Shown piece after piece: positions 36,848 through 46,254 of a DNA stretch of 64,000 bases. The DNA comes from Desulfogranum japonicum DSM 18378 (GTDB taxonomy: Bacteria; Desulfobacterota; Desulfobulbia; Desulfobulbales; Desulfobulbaceae). Both the position numbers and the translations under genes were made by a program. Every line of letters starts with the position of its first letter. The first letter of the stretch is position 1. A model generated the notes under the pieces. That model had not been told where the DNA came from. It saw nothing but the letters and a program-made list of their open reading frames with translations, and did not search any database. Location: the NCBI RefSeq assembly GCF_000429945.1, contig NZ_KE386995.1, positions 1,238-65,237 on the forward strand, given 5' to 3'.

Positions 36848-38634
36848 ATAGTTTTATTCACCCCTCACTGCTCCTGATCATCGGAGCTCTTATTTTACCT
36901 GTTGTCAGGGGCCCGCTAAGAAAGGCATATCTCATTGCCGTTCCCATGCTGGCACTGATAGCTGTAGCCATGAATTGTACACTGGCCGACAATTTTGCCG
37001 TTTTCCAGTTTTTGGATTGGCAGCTTGTCTTTGGTCGGGTAGACAAACTTTCCTCTGTTTTTGCCGTTATTATGGCGGTGATTGCAGTAATAGGAACATT
37101 GTATGGCCTGCATGTGGACAGGGCCGGTGAACATATGGCTGCATGGTTTTATGTTGCCGGTTCCCTTGGAACCATTTACTGCGGTGACTATATCAGCCTC
37201 TTTTTCTTCTGGGAGATGATGGCGTTTGCCTCGGTTTTCCTGATATGGTTTCGGAGAAGAAAGCAGAGTCTCGCCGTCGGATATCGTTACCTCCTTATAC
37301 ATGCCATTGGCGGTATAATTCTTCTTGCTGGAATTATGCTCCGCTATCAGGCGGTGGGGAATATCGATTTTGACCTGATGGATATTGCTCATCCTGAGCC
37401 ATACACTTATCTGATCATGATCGGTTTTGCCTTGAATGCGGCGGTTGTGCCTTTACACTCTTGGCTGCCTGAAGCCTACTCGGAGGCTTCATTCAATGGT
37501 GCTATCTTTCTTTGTGCCTGTACAACCAAAACCGCTGTCTACACTTTAGCAAGGGCCTGCGCTGGCATGGATATACTCATCGTGCTTGGGGTAATTATGG
37601 CGCTTTATGGTGTGATCTATGCCATTTTAGAAAACGACATCAGAAAACTTCTTGCATGGTCCATTGTCTCTCAGGTCGGATACATGGTTGCCGGTGTTGG
37701 TATCGGCAGTGATATGGCCGTGAACGGTGCTGCTGCTCACGCTGTGGCACATATTCTCTATAAGAGTCTGCTGTTCATGGGAACAGGTTCTGTCCTCTAC
37801 ATGACCGGAAAAAGCAAGTTTACCGAACTTGGCGGTTTGTATAAAAAAATGCCTGCCACTTTCATCTTTACAGTGGTTGGTTGTCTGTCGATCAGTGCTG
37901 CTCCATTTTTTGCTGCCTATGCGTCTAAATCCATGATTATTACTGCCGGTTTTGAGGAGCATCTTTACTGGCCGGCGTGGTTATTGATGTTCGGTGCAAC
38001 CGGAACGTTTCTCTATAATGGATTAAAACTTCCGTATTTCCTCTTTTTTGGCAAAAACAACTGTAGTGACGCTACCTGGGAAAAGGCCGGAGATCCGACA
38101 TGGAATATGATGCTTGCCATGATCTTTGGATCCGCGCTCTGTGTAATAGTTGGCTCAGCCCCAGAGTTTTTGTACTCCATGTTGCCATATCCAGTGAAGC
38201 ATTATAGCCCGTTCACAGTGTATCATTTGATGGAAACGCTGCAACTTATGGGGTTTGCCGCACTTGCTTTCTTTTTGTTGAAGCGCTTCATGGAACCGAA
38301 GGATCGGGTTACAGTCGATATAGATTGGTTGTATCGAAATATTGGCGGGATTTTTATGTGGCTGGTTCGATACCCGATTCAGTGGTTCGATACCGTCTGG
38401 GGTGAGGCTTACCGTGTCGTTGGGCTACATTCTCTTATGTCAGCCAGTCGATTCTGGAGTTGGTTTGATTGGAATGTTATTGATCTTATCGTTGATGGTA
38501 TAGCACGTACTGTCCGTGCCATCGGCGGTAAGCTGCGTGTTGTGCAGAGCGGACAGGTTCAATATGTGATGTTTTATGCTTCAAGCCTTGCTGCGATTGT
38601 TTTGATTACTTTGATTGTTTACCATATTTCATAA
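36844..38634 (+). CDS. NuoL/MrpD-like antiporter subunit, second copy, with C-terminal extension
   Basis: 596 residues. The antiporter core has 'LFFFWEMMAFASVFLIWF' (TM5 Glu), 'AAVVPLHSWLPEAYSEAS', 'TTKTAVYTLARA' (TM8 Lys) and 'IRKLLAWSIVSQVGYM'. After about residue 460 there is an extra segment with amphipathic stretches ('DIDWLYRNIGGIFMWLVRYP', 'WSWFDWNVIDLIVDGIA') and a final helix, comparable in position to the lateral helix of canonical NuoL. It therefore probably takes the distal position. Coupled by ATGA to the small gene upstream. Confidence 0.88.
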   Translation: MNSFIHPSLLLIIGALILPVVRGPLRKAYLIAVPMLALIAVAMNCTLADNFAVFQFLDWQLVFGRVDKLSSVFAVIMAVIAVIGTLYGLHVDRAGEHMAAWFYVAGSLGTIYCGDYISLFFFWEMMAFASVFLIWFRRRKQSLAVGYRYLLIHAIGGIILLAGIMLRYQAVGNIDFDLMDIAHPEPYTYLIMIGFALNAAVVPLHSWLPEAYSEASFNGAIFLCACTTKTAVYTLARACAGMDILIVLGVIMALYGVIYAILENDIRKLLAWSIVSQVGYMVAGVGIGSDMAVNGAAAHAVAHILYKSLLFMGTGSVLYMTGKSKFTELGGLYKKMPATFIFTVVGCLSISAAPFFAAYASKSMIITAGFEEHLYWPAWLLMFGATGTFLYNGLKLPYFLFFGKNNCSDATWEKAGDPTWNMMLAMIFGSALCVIVGSAPEFLYSMLPYPVKHYSPFTVYHLMETLQLMGFAALAFFLLKRFMEPKDRVTVDIDWLYRNIGGIFMWLVRYPIQWFDTVWGEAYRVVGLHSLMSASRFWSWFDWNVIDLIVDGIARTVRAIGGKLRVVQSGQVQYVMFYASSLAAIVLITLIVYHIS

Positions 38635-38647
38635 GGGGAAGGAGGAA

Positions 38648-40168
38648 ATGGACGTCTTAGCGAATCTTAATGGGGGATTTCCCCTGCTCAGTTTCCTTAT
38701 ATTTTTCCCACTTGCAGGAAGCCTGGTGCTTTTTGTCTACCCCAAGGAAACATTTGCAAAATATTGGACCCTGGCTGTAACCATTATTACGGCCCTCATG
38801 TCTTTGGGACTTCTGTTTGGTTTTGATCGCACATCAACCAAATATCAGTTTGCAGAGTTGCATACATGGATACCGCAATTCAATATCAACTATGTTGTAG
38901 GTGTTGATGGCATATCCATACTTCTGGTTATTCTAACCACTTTTATCATGCCGTTTTGCGTACTTGCTTCGTGGAAGTATATTTCCAAGAGGGTGACAGC
39001 CTTTATGTTCTGTCTGCTGATTATGGAGACATCCATGGTTGGTGTGTTTGTTGCCCTGGATTTCATCTTGTTTTATGTCCTGTGGGAGTTCATGCTTATC
39101 CCAATGTATTTGCTGATTGCAATTTGGGGTGGCCCGCGCAAGGTGTATGCTTCCATAAAGTTCTTTCTCTACACTTTAGCCGGATCTGTACTGCTGTTAG
39201 TGGCAATTATTGCCCTGTACATGAAAAACGGAAGCTTTTTTATTCCGGACATGATGTGGAATGAGTATTCAATGGTTTTTCAGGTTCTTGTGTTCCTGGC
39301 ATTCTTTCTTGCTTTTGCCATCAAGGTGCCCATGTTTCCTGTCCATACATGGTTACCTGCCGCACATGTTGAAGCACCCACTGCAGGCTCTGTGATTCTG
39401 GCTTCTATTTTGTTAAAAATGGGTACATATGGCATGCTGCGTTTTTGCCTGCCAATCACTCCAGATGCTTCTCTGTTGCTCGCACCATACATTCTCTGGC
39501 TTTCCATTGCCGGTATAATTTATGGTGGTTTTACCGCTCTGGCCCAGCATGATATGAAAAAATTGATAGCATATTCCTCTGTTGGCCATATGGGGTTTGT
39601 GACTTTGGGTATTTTTGTTTTTAATGCTCAGGGTATACAGGGAGCTATCATGCAAATGATCAACCATGGTGTAACCACTGGTGCGCTGTTCCTTTGCGTG
39701 GGCATGATTTATGAGAGAACACATAGCCGTGAATTACGGTTGGCTACAGGTGTGGGAAAATTCATGCCTTGGTATGTAACTTTCCTCGTCTTTTTTTGTC
39801 TGTCCTCGTTCGGTTTCCCGGGAACCAATTCTTTTATCGGTGAATTTTTGGTTCTCGCCGGTACTTTTCGTGAGAATGAAATCCTGGCTTTAGCTGCAAT
39901 TCCAGGCGCCGTATTAGCTGCTGCCTACATGTTGCGTATGCTGCAGAAAATCGTTTGGGGTGGAACCGACAATCCAGATCAAAGTTATCTTACTGATCTG
40001 AATATACGAGAAATAGTTACGCTTGCTCCATTTCTCCTGTTTGTATTTTGGATTGGACTGGGGCCGGAGCCATTCATGAATTTAATGGATGCCTCTGTGC
40101 AGCAACTCGTTGATCAGCTTGGGCAGTGGCAGCAGCATCAGCATGTTGCTACGCTGCTTTTGCCATGA
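38648..40168 (+). CDS. nuoM: NADH-quinone oxidoreductase subunit M
   Basis: 506 residues from ATG at 38648 with GGAAGGAGG directly upstream; the frame begins earlier but without support. 'YVLWEFMLIPMYLLIAIWGG' (TM5 Glu), 'IKVPMFPVHTWLPAAHVEAPT' region (TM7 Lys), 'LLKMGTYGMLRF' (TM8 Lys) and 'LIAYSSVGHMGFV' are the standard NuoM signatures. Proton-pumping membrane subunit of normal length. Confidence 0.97.
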   Translation: MDVLANLNGGFPLLSFLIFFPLAGSLVLFVYPKETFAKYWTLAVTIITALMSLGLLFGFDRTSTKYQFAELHTWIPQFNINYVVGVDGISILLVILTTFIMPFCVLASWKYISKRVTAFMFCLLIMETSMVGVFVALDFILFYVLWEFMLIPMYLLIAIWGGPRKVYASIKFFLYTLAGSVLLLVAIIALYMKNGSFFIPDMMWNEYSMVFQVLVFLAFFLAFAIKVPMFPVHTWLPAAHVEAPTAGSVILASILLKMGTYGMLRFCLPITPDASLLLAPYILWLSIAGIIYGGFTALAQHDMKKLIAYSSVGHMGFVTLGIFVFNAQGIQGAIMQMINHGVTTGALFLCVGMIYERTHSRELRLATGVGKFMPWYVTFLVFFCLSSFGFPGTNSFIGEFLVLAGTFRENEILALAAIPGAVLAAAYMLRMLQKIVWGGTDNPDQSYLTDLNIREIVTLAPFLLFVFWIGLGPEPFMNLMDASVQQLVDQLGQWQQHQHVATLLLP

Positions 40169-40246
40169 AAGTTGTACAGTGAATAATGTTTTCTGTACAC
40201 AAATATAATTTCTGCAATATTGAAGAATATCGAGTAGGGCATATCT

Positions 40247-41668
40247 ATGATGGCTATACTTCCTGAACTGGTGTTGCTGTGTGGAGCAACCTTCTATTTT
40301 ATCGTCAGTCTGCTACCTTCGCCTGGTGTCAGGTTGCTGCGTGGCAGCAGCATTTTCATTGGACTGCTGGTTTTCGCCTCTGCCTGCCTCACATATGGTC
40401 AGGAGAGCACACTTTTTCATAACGCTTACGTTGTTGATAACTACACGCAGATGTTCAAGGTGCTGATAGGTTTTGCCCTGGCTGTGGTTATGATTTTCGG
40501 CGTTGAGCTCAGAGGAATCGAAAACAGCGTGCGTGCTGAGTACAGTATGTTCCTTTATCTAAGCGTGCTCGGCCTCATGATGCTTGTCAGTTCCGTTGAA
40601 CTGATAGCAATTTTTATCAGTCTCGAACTCTCTTCGTTTGCCCTTTATGTTATGGTACCCATGAGAGATGATAGTACCGGGACAAGAACGCAGATGGAGG
40701 CCGGCATCAAGTATGTTCTTTTTGGCGTTATGGCCACCGGATTCATGCTTTTTGGCATGAGTTATCTTTTCGGTTTGACAGGTTCAACCTATTTGCAGGA
40801 CATTATTCCTGCCCTCCAGGGGCTAGGTGGACAGCCTGCTGTCGTTGTTTCGGTTATCATGATCCTTGCTGGCTTCTTTTATAAACTCGCTGTGTTTCCC
40901 ATGCATTTTTGGGTACCTGATGTATATGAAGGAGCAAGTAACGAGACCACAGGCTTTATTGCAACTGTGCCTAAGCTTGGTGCTGTCGCTTTGTTAATTC
41001 GTTTGATGACGCTTCCCAGCGGACAACCTGAATTTTTAGTACAATTTCTTGGTGGAGTCGCTGTGTGTTCCATGTTCTACGGCAACCTTTGCGCTTTGGT
41101 TCAAAAAGACATTAAGCGTATGCTTGGGTATTCAGGTATTTCCCATGCCGGTTTTGTCGTGTTAGGGCTTTTAAGCCTTCGAGCTGAAGGATACGGATTA
41201 GCTATTTATTACATTGCAGGTTATGTGATTATGAATCTTGCCTGCTTCCTGGTTATCAGCGCTTTATCCCAACGAGGTGAAAATCTTCAGATTGATGATT
41301 TTAATGGATTGTATAAAAGGCAGCCGGTACTGGCTTTTATTTTGAGCGTCAGTCTGTTTGCACTTGCAGGCATTCCACCATTTGTAGGTTTTATGGGGAA
41401 ATTTTTCCTGCTTACTTCCACATTGCAACAAGATCACTTGATAATAGTCATTCTAGCCGCCATTAATACCGCGATTGCTATTTATTATTATCTATCAGTG
41501 GTTAAAGCCGCATATACAACTGATTCCAATGACGAACAGCCCGCAATACTGGTACCACCTATGACCCGCATAACCGGTCTTGTTCTGGTTGTTATGATTA
41601 TTTTGATGGGTACATTACCTTCAAAATTCGTCAACTTTGCTGGTTCGTTGGTCCAAAGTATCATGTGA
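40247..41668 (+). CDS. nuoN: NADH-quinone oxidoreductase subunit N
   Basis: 473 residues, about 14 transmembrane helices. 'AIFISLELSSFALYVMVPM' (TM5 Glu), 'KLAVFPMHFWVPDVYEGASN' (TM7 Lys), 'ATVPKLGAVALLIRL' and 'KRMLGYSGISHAGFVVLG' are NuoN signatures. Two adjacent ATG codons; the first is used here. It lies 78 bases after nuoM and is the last gene before a strong terminator. The operon has no nuoE, nuoF or nuoG. Confidence 0.97.
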   Translation: MMAILPELVLLCGATFYFIVSLLPSPGVRLLRGSSIFIGLLVFASACLTYGQESTLFHNAYVVDNYTQMFKVLIGFALAVVMIFGVELRGIENSVRAEYSMFLYLSVLGLMMLVSSVELIAIFISLELSSFALYVMVPMRDDSTGTRTQMEAGIKYVLFGVMATGFMLFGMSYLFGLTGSTYLQDIIPALQGLGGQPAVVVSVIMILAGFFYKLAVFPMHFWVPDVYEGASNETTGFIATVPKLGAVALLIRLMTLPSGQPEFLVQFLGGVAVCSMFYGNLCALVQKDIKRMLGYSGISHAGFVVLGLLSLRAEGYGLAIYYIAGYVIMNLACFLVISALSQRGENLQIDDFNGLYKRQPVLAFILSVSLFALAGIPPFVGFMGKFFLLTSTLQQDHLIIVILAAINTAIAIYYYLSVVKAAYTTDSNDEQPAILVPPMTRITGLVLVVMIILMGTLPSKFVNFAGSLVQSIM

Positions 41669-41691
41669 TGTGAATCGCATAGATGTATTTA

Positions 41692-41722
41692 AAAAGGCTT
41701 CCCAACGGGAAGCCTTTTTTTA
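41692..41722 (+). terminator. intrinsic terminator of the nuo operon
   Basis: AAAAAGGCTTCCC and GGGAAGCCTTTTT pair around AAC and end in a run of T. Confidence 0.93.
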
Positions 41723-41817
41723 TTTCCCAGAAAAACACTCTGTTTTTCTAGCCTTGGGCAAATGTTATTACTGCAAAGAGTTACTTGTTTGTTCAAACGA
41801 TATCATGAGATATCTTC

Positions 41818-41980
41818 GCTAGGAGTCTGTCCATAATGGAGATTTTTGTTCAAGTTTGAGGCGTGCGATAAATTTTATCACAGACGTATAGCTGATATCG
41901 GAGTCTGCGTTTACCTTTGAGGGTAAGATTTTGAGCATAACGCAAAAATTGAGCAAACAGGCTATTTATGGCCAGGTACT
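41818..41980. repeat. dispersed palindromic repeat, family 1, copy E
   Basis: The left edge CGCTAGGAGTCTGTCCATAA and right edge TTTATGGCCAGGTACTTG are imperfect inverted repeats. The interior has GTTCAAGTTTGAGGC and TATAGCTGATAT, shared with copies B and D. It lies between the nuo terminator and a decayed receiver domain. Confidence 0.65.
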
Positions 41981-42046
41981 TGCCAATCCCCAAAGAAAAG
42001 CCACTTTACAAAAGCAGAATCAGTAATAAGCCCATCGCCAAATCCT

Positions 42047-42360
42047 GCTGAAAGAATCTGAAGAGTGTTTCAAAGCACTGCATGCTGTTTCTTTGGAAAC
42101 AGAAGCCTTTGATCTTTATCGGGTGAGCCCTGCTCGCTTGATATGGTTGTAACTGATCAGATAATGCCGGATGTATCGGGGGAAGAATTGGTCAAGCAGG
42201 CGATGAAAAATACTTTGGAATTTCAGGTGATTATATGCAATGGTCACTTGGCAGTCCTTAATATGGAAAAAAGGAAAGCCTTGGACGTCCGGAACATGAG
42301 AAGGCAACCATTTAGTTACACAGAACGCATCCTGGCAATCCGAAATAGTATTGCCGGACA
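42047..42360 (+). pseudogene. decayed response-regulator receiver domain
   Basis: The frame from 42143 reads 'MVVTDQIMPDVSGEELVKQ', the phosphoacceptor region of a CheY-like receiver (D in VTDQxMP). It continues through 'FQVIICNGH' and 'EKRKALDVRNMRRQPFSY', the positions of the usual T/S-G and K-P motifs, and 'TERILAIRNSI', the last helix. Preceding codons in a different frame ('CFKALHAVSLETEAFDLYR') match the upstream half, so there is a frameshift around 42120-42142. No start, no upstream sensor gene and no output domain remain. Likely the tail of a hybrid histidine kinase or an Rpf-like regulator. Confidence 0.65.
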
Positions 42361-42437
42361 TTGGACTTCCTGGCCCAAACCTGCGTTTACCTGCAATGGT
42401 GAGTACAGGCCGGACCAGTACTCACCATTACTCCATG

Positions 42438-43694
42438 TTACGTATTGCTTATATCTTCCAGGCCAGGCGCAGGAAACTTAGCGCACAGATCACGTACCTG
42501 AGTAGCTATATCAGTTTGAAGAGCAGTATTTTCCGGATCAGCAATAACAGCATTCATCCAGTCGCCTATCTGTCGCATCTCCCGCTCCTTGAAACCACGA
42601 GATGTTACTGCACAGGAGCCCAGACGAATCCCACTTGGATCAAATGGTTTGCGTTTATCGTTTGGCACGGCGTTGTAGTTAAGAACGATTCCGGCCGCAT
42701 CAAGAGCTTTGGCTGCAATTTTACCGGTTACATCTTTATTGGTCAGGTCTACGAGCATCAAGTGGTTGTCTGTGCCTCCGGTAACCAGATCGAATCCGTG
42801 TCCATTCAGCGTTTCAGCCAGGGTTTTGGAATTGGCTACAATTTGCGCTGCATAGGCTTTGAATTCTTCGGTCGATGCCTCTTTTAAAGCTACAGCAATG
42901 GCGGCGGTGGTACTGTTGTGTGGTCCGCCCTGCAAGCCTGGAAAAACTGCCTTGTCAATGGCTTGTGCGTGTTCCTGTTTGCAGAGAATCATGGCACCAC
43001 GGGGGCCTCGCAGAGACTTGTGAGTGGTGGTGGTTACCACATCTGCATATGGAAATGGACTTGGGTGCGCACCGCCGGCAACCAGGCCGCTGAAGTGTGC
43101 CATATCTACCAGCAGGATCGCTCCCACTTCATCGGCAATTTCTCTGAATTTTGCAAAGTCAAGAATACGTGGATAAGCAGAGTGTCCGGCGATGATGACC
43201 TTTGGAGAGCATTCCTTGGCCTGTGCCCGGATAGCATCATAATCCAGGATGCCTGTTTCAGGATTAAGGCTGTAGGATACTGCGTTGAAATATTTTCCCG
43301 ATATGGAAACTTTGGCGCCGTGGGTTAAGTGGCCACCGTGGGGCAGCGCCATGCCCAAGATAGTGTCGCCAGGTTTAAGAAAGGCAAGATATACTGCAAG
43401 GTTCGCCGGAGAACCGGAGTATGGCTGAACATTGGCATGTTCTGCGCCAAATAATGCTTTTGCCCGTTCAATGGCCAGATTTTCAATCTGGTCGATGTAC
43501 TGTTGTCCTTCGTAATATCTTTTTCCAGCGTATCCTTCAGAGTATTTGTTGGTCAACACCGAACCTGTAGCTTCCATGACTGCAGCTGAGACATAATTTT
43601 CAGATGCGATCAGACGGATTTTTTCTGCCTGGCGTTTTTCCTCGTTTTGGATCAGGGCAAAGATTTCCGGATCCTGATTTTTTAAAAATTCCAT
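42438..43694 (-). CDS. glyA: serine hydroxymethyltransferase
   Basis: 418 residues, AAGGAG before ATG. It interconverts serine and glycine with tetrahydrofolate in the cytoplasm. The PLP-binding lysine is in 'VVTTTTHKSLRGPRGAMI', 'VQPYSGSPANLAVY' and 'HGGHLTHGAKVSISGKYF' are family signatures, and 'GTDNHLMLVDL' and 'SGIRLGSCAVTSRG' follow near the C-terminus. Full length. No glycine riboswitch motif was found in the upstream 200 bases. Confidence 0.98.
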   Translation of the reverse strand: MEFLKNQDPEIFALIQNEEKRQAEKIRLIASENYVSAAVMEATGSVLTNKYSEGYAGKRYYEGQQYIDQIENLAIERAKALFGAEHANVQPYSGSPANLAVYLAFLKPGDTILGMALPHGGHLTHGAKVSISGKYFNAVSYSLNPETGILDYDAIRAQAKECSPKVIIAGHSAYPRILDFAKFREIADEVGAILLVDMAHFSGLVAGGAHPSPFPYADVVTTTTHKSLRGPRGAMILCKQEHAQAIDKAVFPGLQGGPHNSTTAAIAVALKEASTEEFKAYAAQIVANSKTLAETLNGHGFDLVTGGTDNHLMLVDLTNKDVTGKIAAKALDAAGIVLNYNAVPNDKRKPFDPSGIRLGSCAVTSRGFKEREMRQIGDWMNAVIADPENTALQTDIATQVRDLCAKFPAPGLEDISNT

Positions 43695-44171
43695 ATACTT
43701 TCTCCTTGATTATCTCTGTCTCAACAGGGAGTATTGAGAGGTATTCGGTGAATTGACGCAAGTTATAACTGATTGCACTGGCCGTATATTGTCATGCAGG
43801 CTAAAAGATTAAAAATGATAAGACCGCATGGTCACATTAGTTGTGATGGCTTACGTGAAATAGAATGAGAGGTGATTCGCCCGAACAGTAGCATATCCCT
43901 GACTCAGGAACAATCCTATATATTAACCAAACTGCTGTCAAATGCACAGAATAAAATTGCCTTATCCCTCCAAGAGCTACTTTTACGGTTATTTGTTGTC
44001 AATGTGAAATGTTTGACCTTACATCTGAGGTGGTTATAATGAACAGCAGGCATTGATTTCTTATAAAGCTGCACTATTTTTTTAACGTCTCTTCTCTGTA
44101 TTTCCGCAACTCATAGTGGTTCGTATCAACAAGAACGGTGTCAGACACTTCGTTACTCAAGGAGGCTTGTT
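43695..44171. other. divergent intergenic region
   Basis: About 480 bases between divergent glyA and the dienelactone hydrolase gene; must hold both promoters. AT-rich, no repeat of the two dispersed families and no coding sequence that I can see. Confidence 0.4.
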
Positions 44172-44906
44172 ATGCGTACTTGTATCACACTTTTTTTCCT
44201 GTTGTTTTCCAGTTACTGTTTTGCACAGGGGACATCGGTAACCTACTTGGTGGGTGATAAGGAATTTGAGGGGTATCGCACTGCTCTGTTGGAGGGGCGT
44301 CCGTTGGTTATCCTGATTCATGATTGGGACGGCCTGACAGATTATGAAATTCAAAGAGCAAATATGTTGGATGCCCTCGGTTATGCTGTCTTTGTAGGTG
44401 ATCTGTTTGGTAAAGGTGTTCGTCCCACGGAGACGACAGAGAAAAGAGCGTTGACCCAATCCCTGTATGCCGACAGGGCATTAATGCGGCAGCGGCTCAC
44501 TGGTGTCCTGACAGCAGCCAGGCAGGAGGGTGGAAACGTAGATAATGCCGTGATTGCAGGCTACTGTTTTGGTGGTGCTGCTGTCCTGGAACTGGCACGT
44601 TCGGGAGTCCCATTGAAAGGTTTTGTGTCTTTTCATGGTGGTCTTTCAACTCCTGATAATCAGGATTATTCGGATGTACAGGGTGAGATTCTGGTTTTCC
44701 ACGGCACTGCTGACAAAGCAGTGGCCATGGAGGAATTTGCTGATTTGGCCGAGCATCTCGAGGCTCAAGGAATTCGTCACGAAATGACTACTTACAGTGG
44801 TGCTCCCCATGCATTTACTGTTTTTGGGTCTGATCGGTACAGGAAGGATGCTGATCAAAAATCCTGGCAGAGGTTTACTGCCTATTTACAGGCAACCCTT
44901 AAATGA
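44172..44906 (+). CDS. exported dienelactone hydrolase family protein
   Basis: 244 residues with AAGGAGG upstream. The signal peptide MRTCITLFFLLFSSYCFAQG is unusual for this mostly cytoplasmic family. The alpha/beta hydrolase core has the cysteine nucleophile C132 in 'GYCFGGAAVLELA', an acid in 'FHGTADKAV' and the catalytic His in 'SGAPHAFTVFG'. It is likely a periplasmic esterase or lactone hydrolase. Substrate unknown. It stands alone between glyA and the aldolase gene. Confidence 0.88.
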   Translation: MRTCITLFFLLFSSYCFAQGTSVTYLVGDKEFEGYRTALLEGRPLVILIHDWDGLTDYEIQRANMLDALGYAVFVGDLFGKGVRPTETTEKRALTQSLYADRALMRQRLTGVLTAARQEGGNVDNAVIAGYCFGGAAVLELARSGVPLKGFVSFHGGLSTPDNQDYSDVQGEILVFHGTADKAVAMEEFADLAEHLEAQGIRHEMTTYSGAPHAFTVFGSDRYRKDADQKSWQRFTAYLQATLK

Positions 44907-45188
44907 TTAGGGAACATCCTGTATATGTAAAAGCCGCATTTCTCGATGGGCTCAATACATTGTTGCGTTGTTAAATATACAGTACAAAGAGTTATGGGGA
45001 ACGCGGTATAGCTAAAAATAATCAAAACTCTAATGCAGTTTTATGTTTCCTGTCAGAATGCAGGATCCGCCTTTACCATGCATTATGACATAAATGTATA
45101 TGTTTCTGGGCAGTTTTGTGCAGAGGAAACTGCAGGCTAATCGCTGCTCGGGACTCCAATAATTCAGTATACCTTAAGAAGGAGTGTT

Positions 45189-46172
45189 ATGACTACACCT
45201 GTGAAATATAGTGAACTAGGTCTTGTGAATACTAAAGAAATGTTTGCCAGTGCCATGGCGGGAAAATACGCTGTGCCAGCATATAATTTCAACAATATGG
45301 AGCAGTTACAGGCTATTGTCCTTGGGTGTGTTCAGTCGAAATCACCCGTGATTTTGCAGGTTTCTGGAAGTGCAAGAAAATATGCCAATCCGATTATGCT
45401 CAGACATATGGTGGCTGGTGCTGTTGAAATGGCCAGGGCTGAAGGGAGTACTATTCCCATTGCCCTGCACCTTGATCATGGTGATAGTTTTGAATTGGCT
45501 CAATCCTGCATCGATAACGGCTTTTCTTCAATCATGCTTGATGGTTCCCATCACTCTTTTGATAAGAATGTCGAGCTGACCAGGCAGGTTGTGGAATATG
45601 CCCATGAACGTGATGTGACAGTTGAAGGGGAGCTTGGAGTTTTAGCCGGAGTGGAAGATGAGGTTTCCCATGAGACGTCTCATTATACCCGCCCTGAGGA
45701 AGTGGAGGAATTTGTCAGTCGTACAGGTGTGGATAGTCTTGCGATAAGTATTGGTACATCCCACGGTGCCTATAAATTCAAGGTCAAGCCAGGTGAAGAG
45801 GTGCCGCCGTTGCGATTTGATATCCTTGAGGAAATCGAGCAACTTCTTCCCGGGTACCCTATAGTACTACATGGGGCATCTGCTGTTATTCCCAAATATG
45901 TTGAAATGATCAACAAATTCGGTGGTAAAATGGAGGATGCGGTGGGTAACTCTGAGGAGCAATTACGTAGAGCAGCTGCCTCTGCTGTCTGTAAAATCAA
46001 TATAGATAGCGATGGGCGTCTCGCAATGACAGCCATCATTCGTGAGATTCTGACTCAAAAGCCCAGTGAATTCGATCCCAGAAAATATTTGGGTCCAGCT
46101 CGGGATGAGTTGATTAGAATGGTTAAAGAAAAAAACGAACTGGTATTGGGGAGTGCTGGAAGGGCAAAATAA
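45189..46172 (+). CDS. fba: class II fructose-1,6-bisphosphate aldolase
   Basis: 327 residues with AAGAAGGAG upstream. Zinc-dependent aldolase that splits or forms fructose-1,6-bisphosphate in glycolysis and gluconeogenesis. 'HLDHGDS' at 94-100 holds a zinc His and the catalytic Asp, 'SIMLDGSHHSFDKNVELT' follows, 'VEGELGVLAGVED' is a family signature, and 'AISIGTSHGAYKFK' and 'LHGASAVIP' hold further zinc and phosphate-binding residues. The pattern is closer to the FbaA-like B-type enzymes of anaerobes than to the E. coli A-type. Confidence 0.95.
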   Translation: MTTPVKYSELGLVNTKEMFASAMAGKYAVPAYNFNNMEQLQAIVLGCVQSKSPVILQVSGSARKYANPIMLRHMVAGAVEMARAEGSTIPIALHLDHGDSFELAQSCIDNGFSSIMLDGSHHSFDKNVELTRQVVEYAHERDVTVEGELGVLAGVEDEVSHETSHYTRPEEVEEFVSRTGVDSLAISIGTSHGAYKFKVKPGEEVPPLRFDILEEIEQLLPGYPIVLHGASAVIPKYVEMINKFGGKMEDAVGNSEEQLRRAAASAVCKINIDSDGRLAMTAIIREILTQKPSEFDPRKYLGPARDELIRMVKEKNELVLGSAGRAK

Positions 46173-46197
46173 CGACTTCAATACCGTTCAGCATATG

Positions 46198-46231
46198 TCC
46201 GGGGCACACTGTATATAAGCAGTGCCCCGGA
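46198..46231. terminator. shared hairpin between convergent fba and the acyltransferase fusion
   Basis: TCCGGGGCAC pairs with GTGCCCCGGA, a ten-pair stem lying in the 82-base gap between convergent genes. The tails are only moderately T-rich on either strand, so it may serve both as a weak bidirectional terminator. Confidence 0.6.
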
Positions 46232-46254
46232 ATTAGTTGTTTCAGTGTTTTAAT

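Noticed and set aside
42143-42481. Intact response regulator
   Set aside because: The upstream half of the receiver domain is in another frame and the 3' part runs antisense into glyA, so it is treated as a pseudogene.
43695-43900. Glycine riboswitch upstream of glyA
   Set aside because: The conserved tandem aptamer core sequences were not found on the minus strand.
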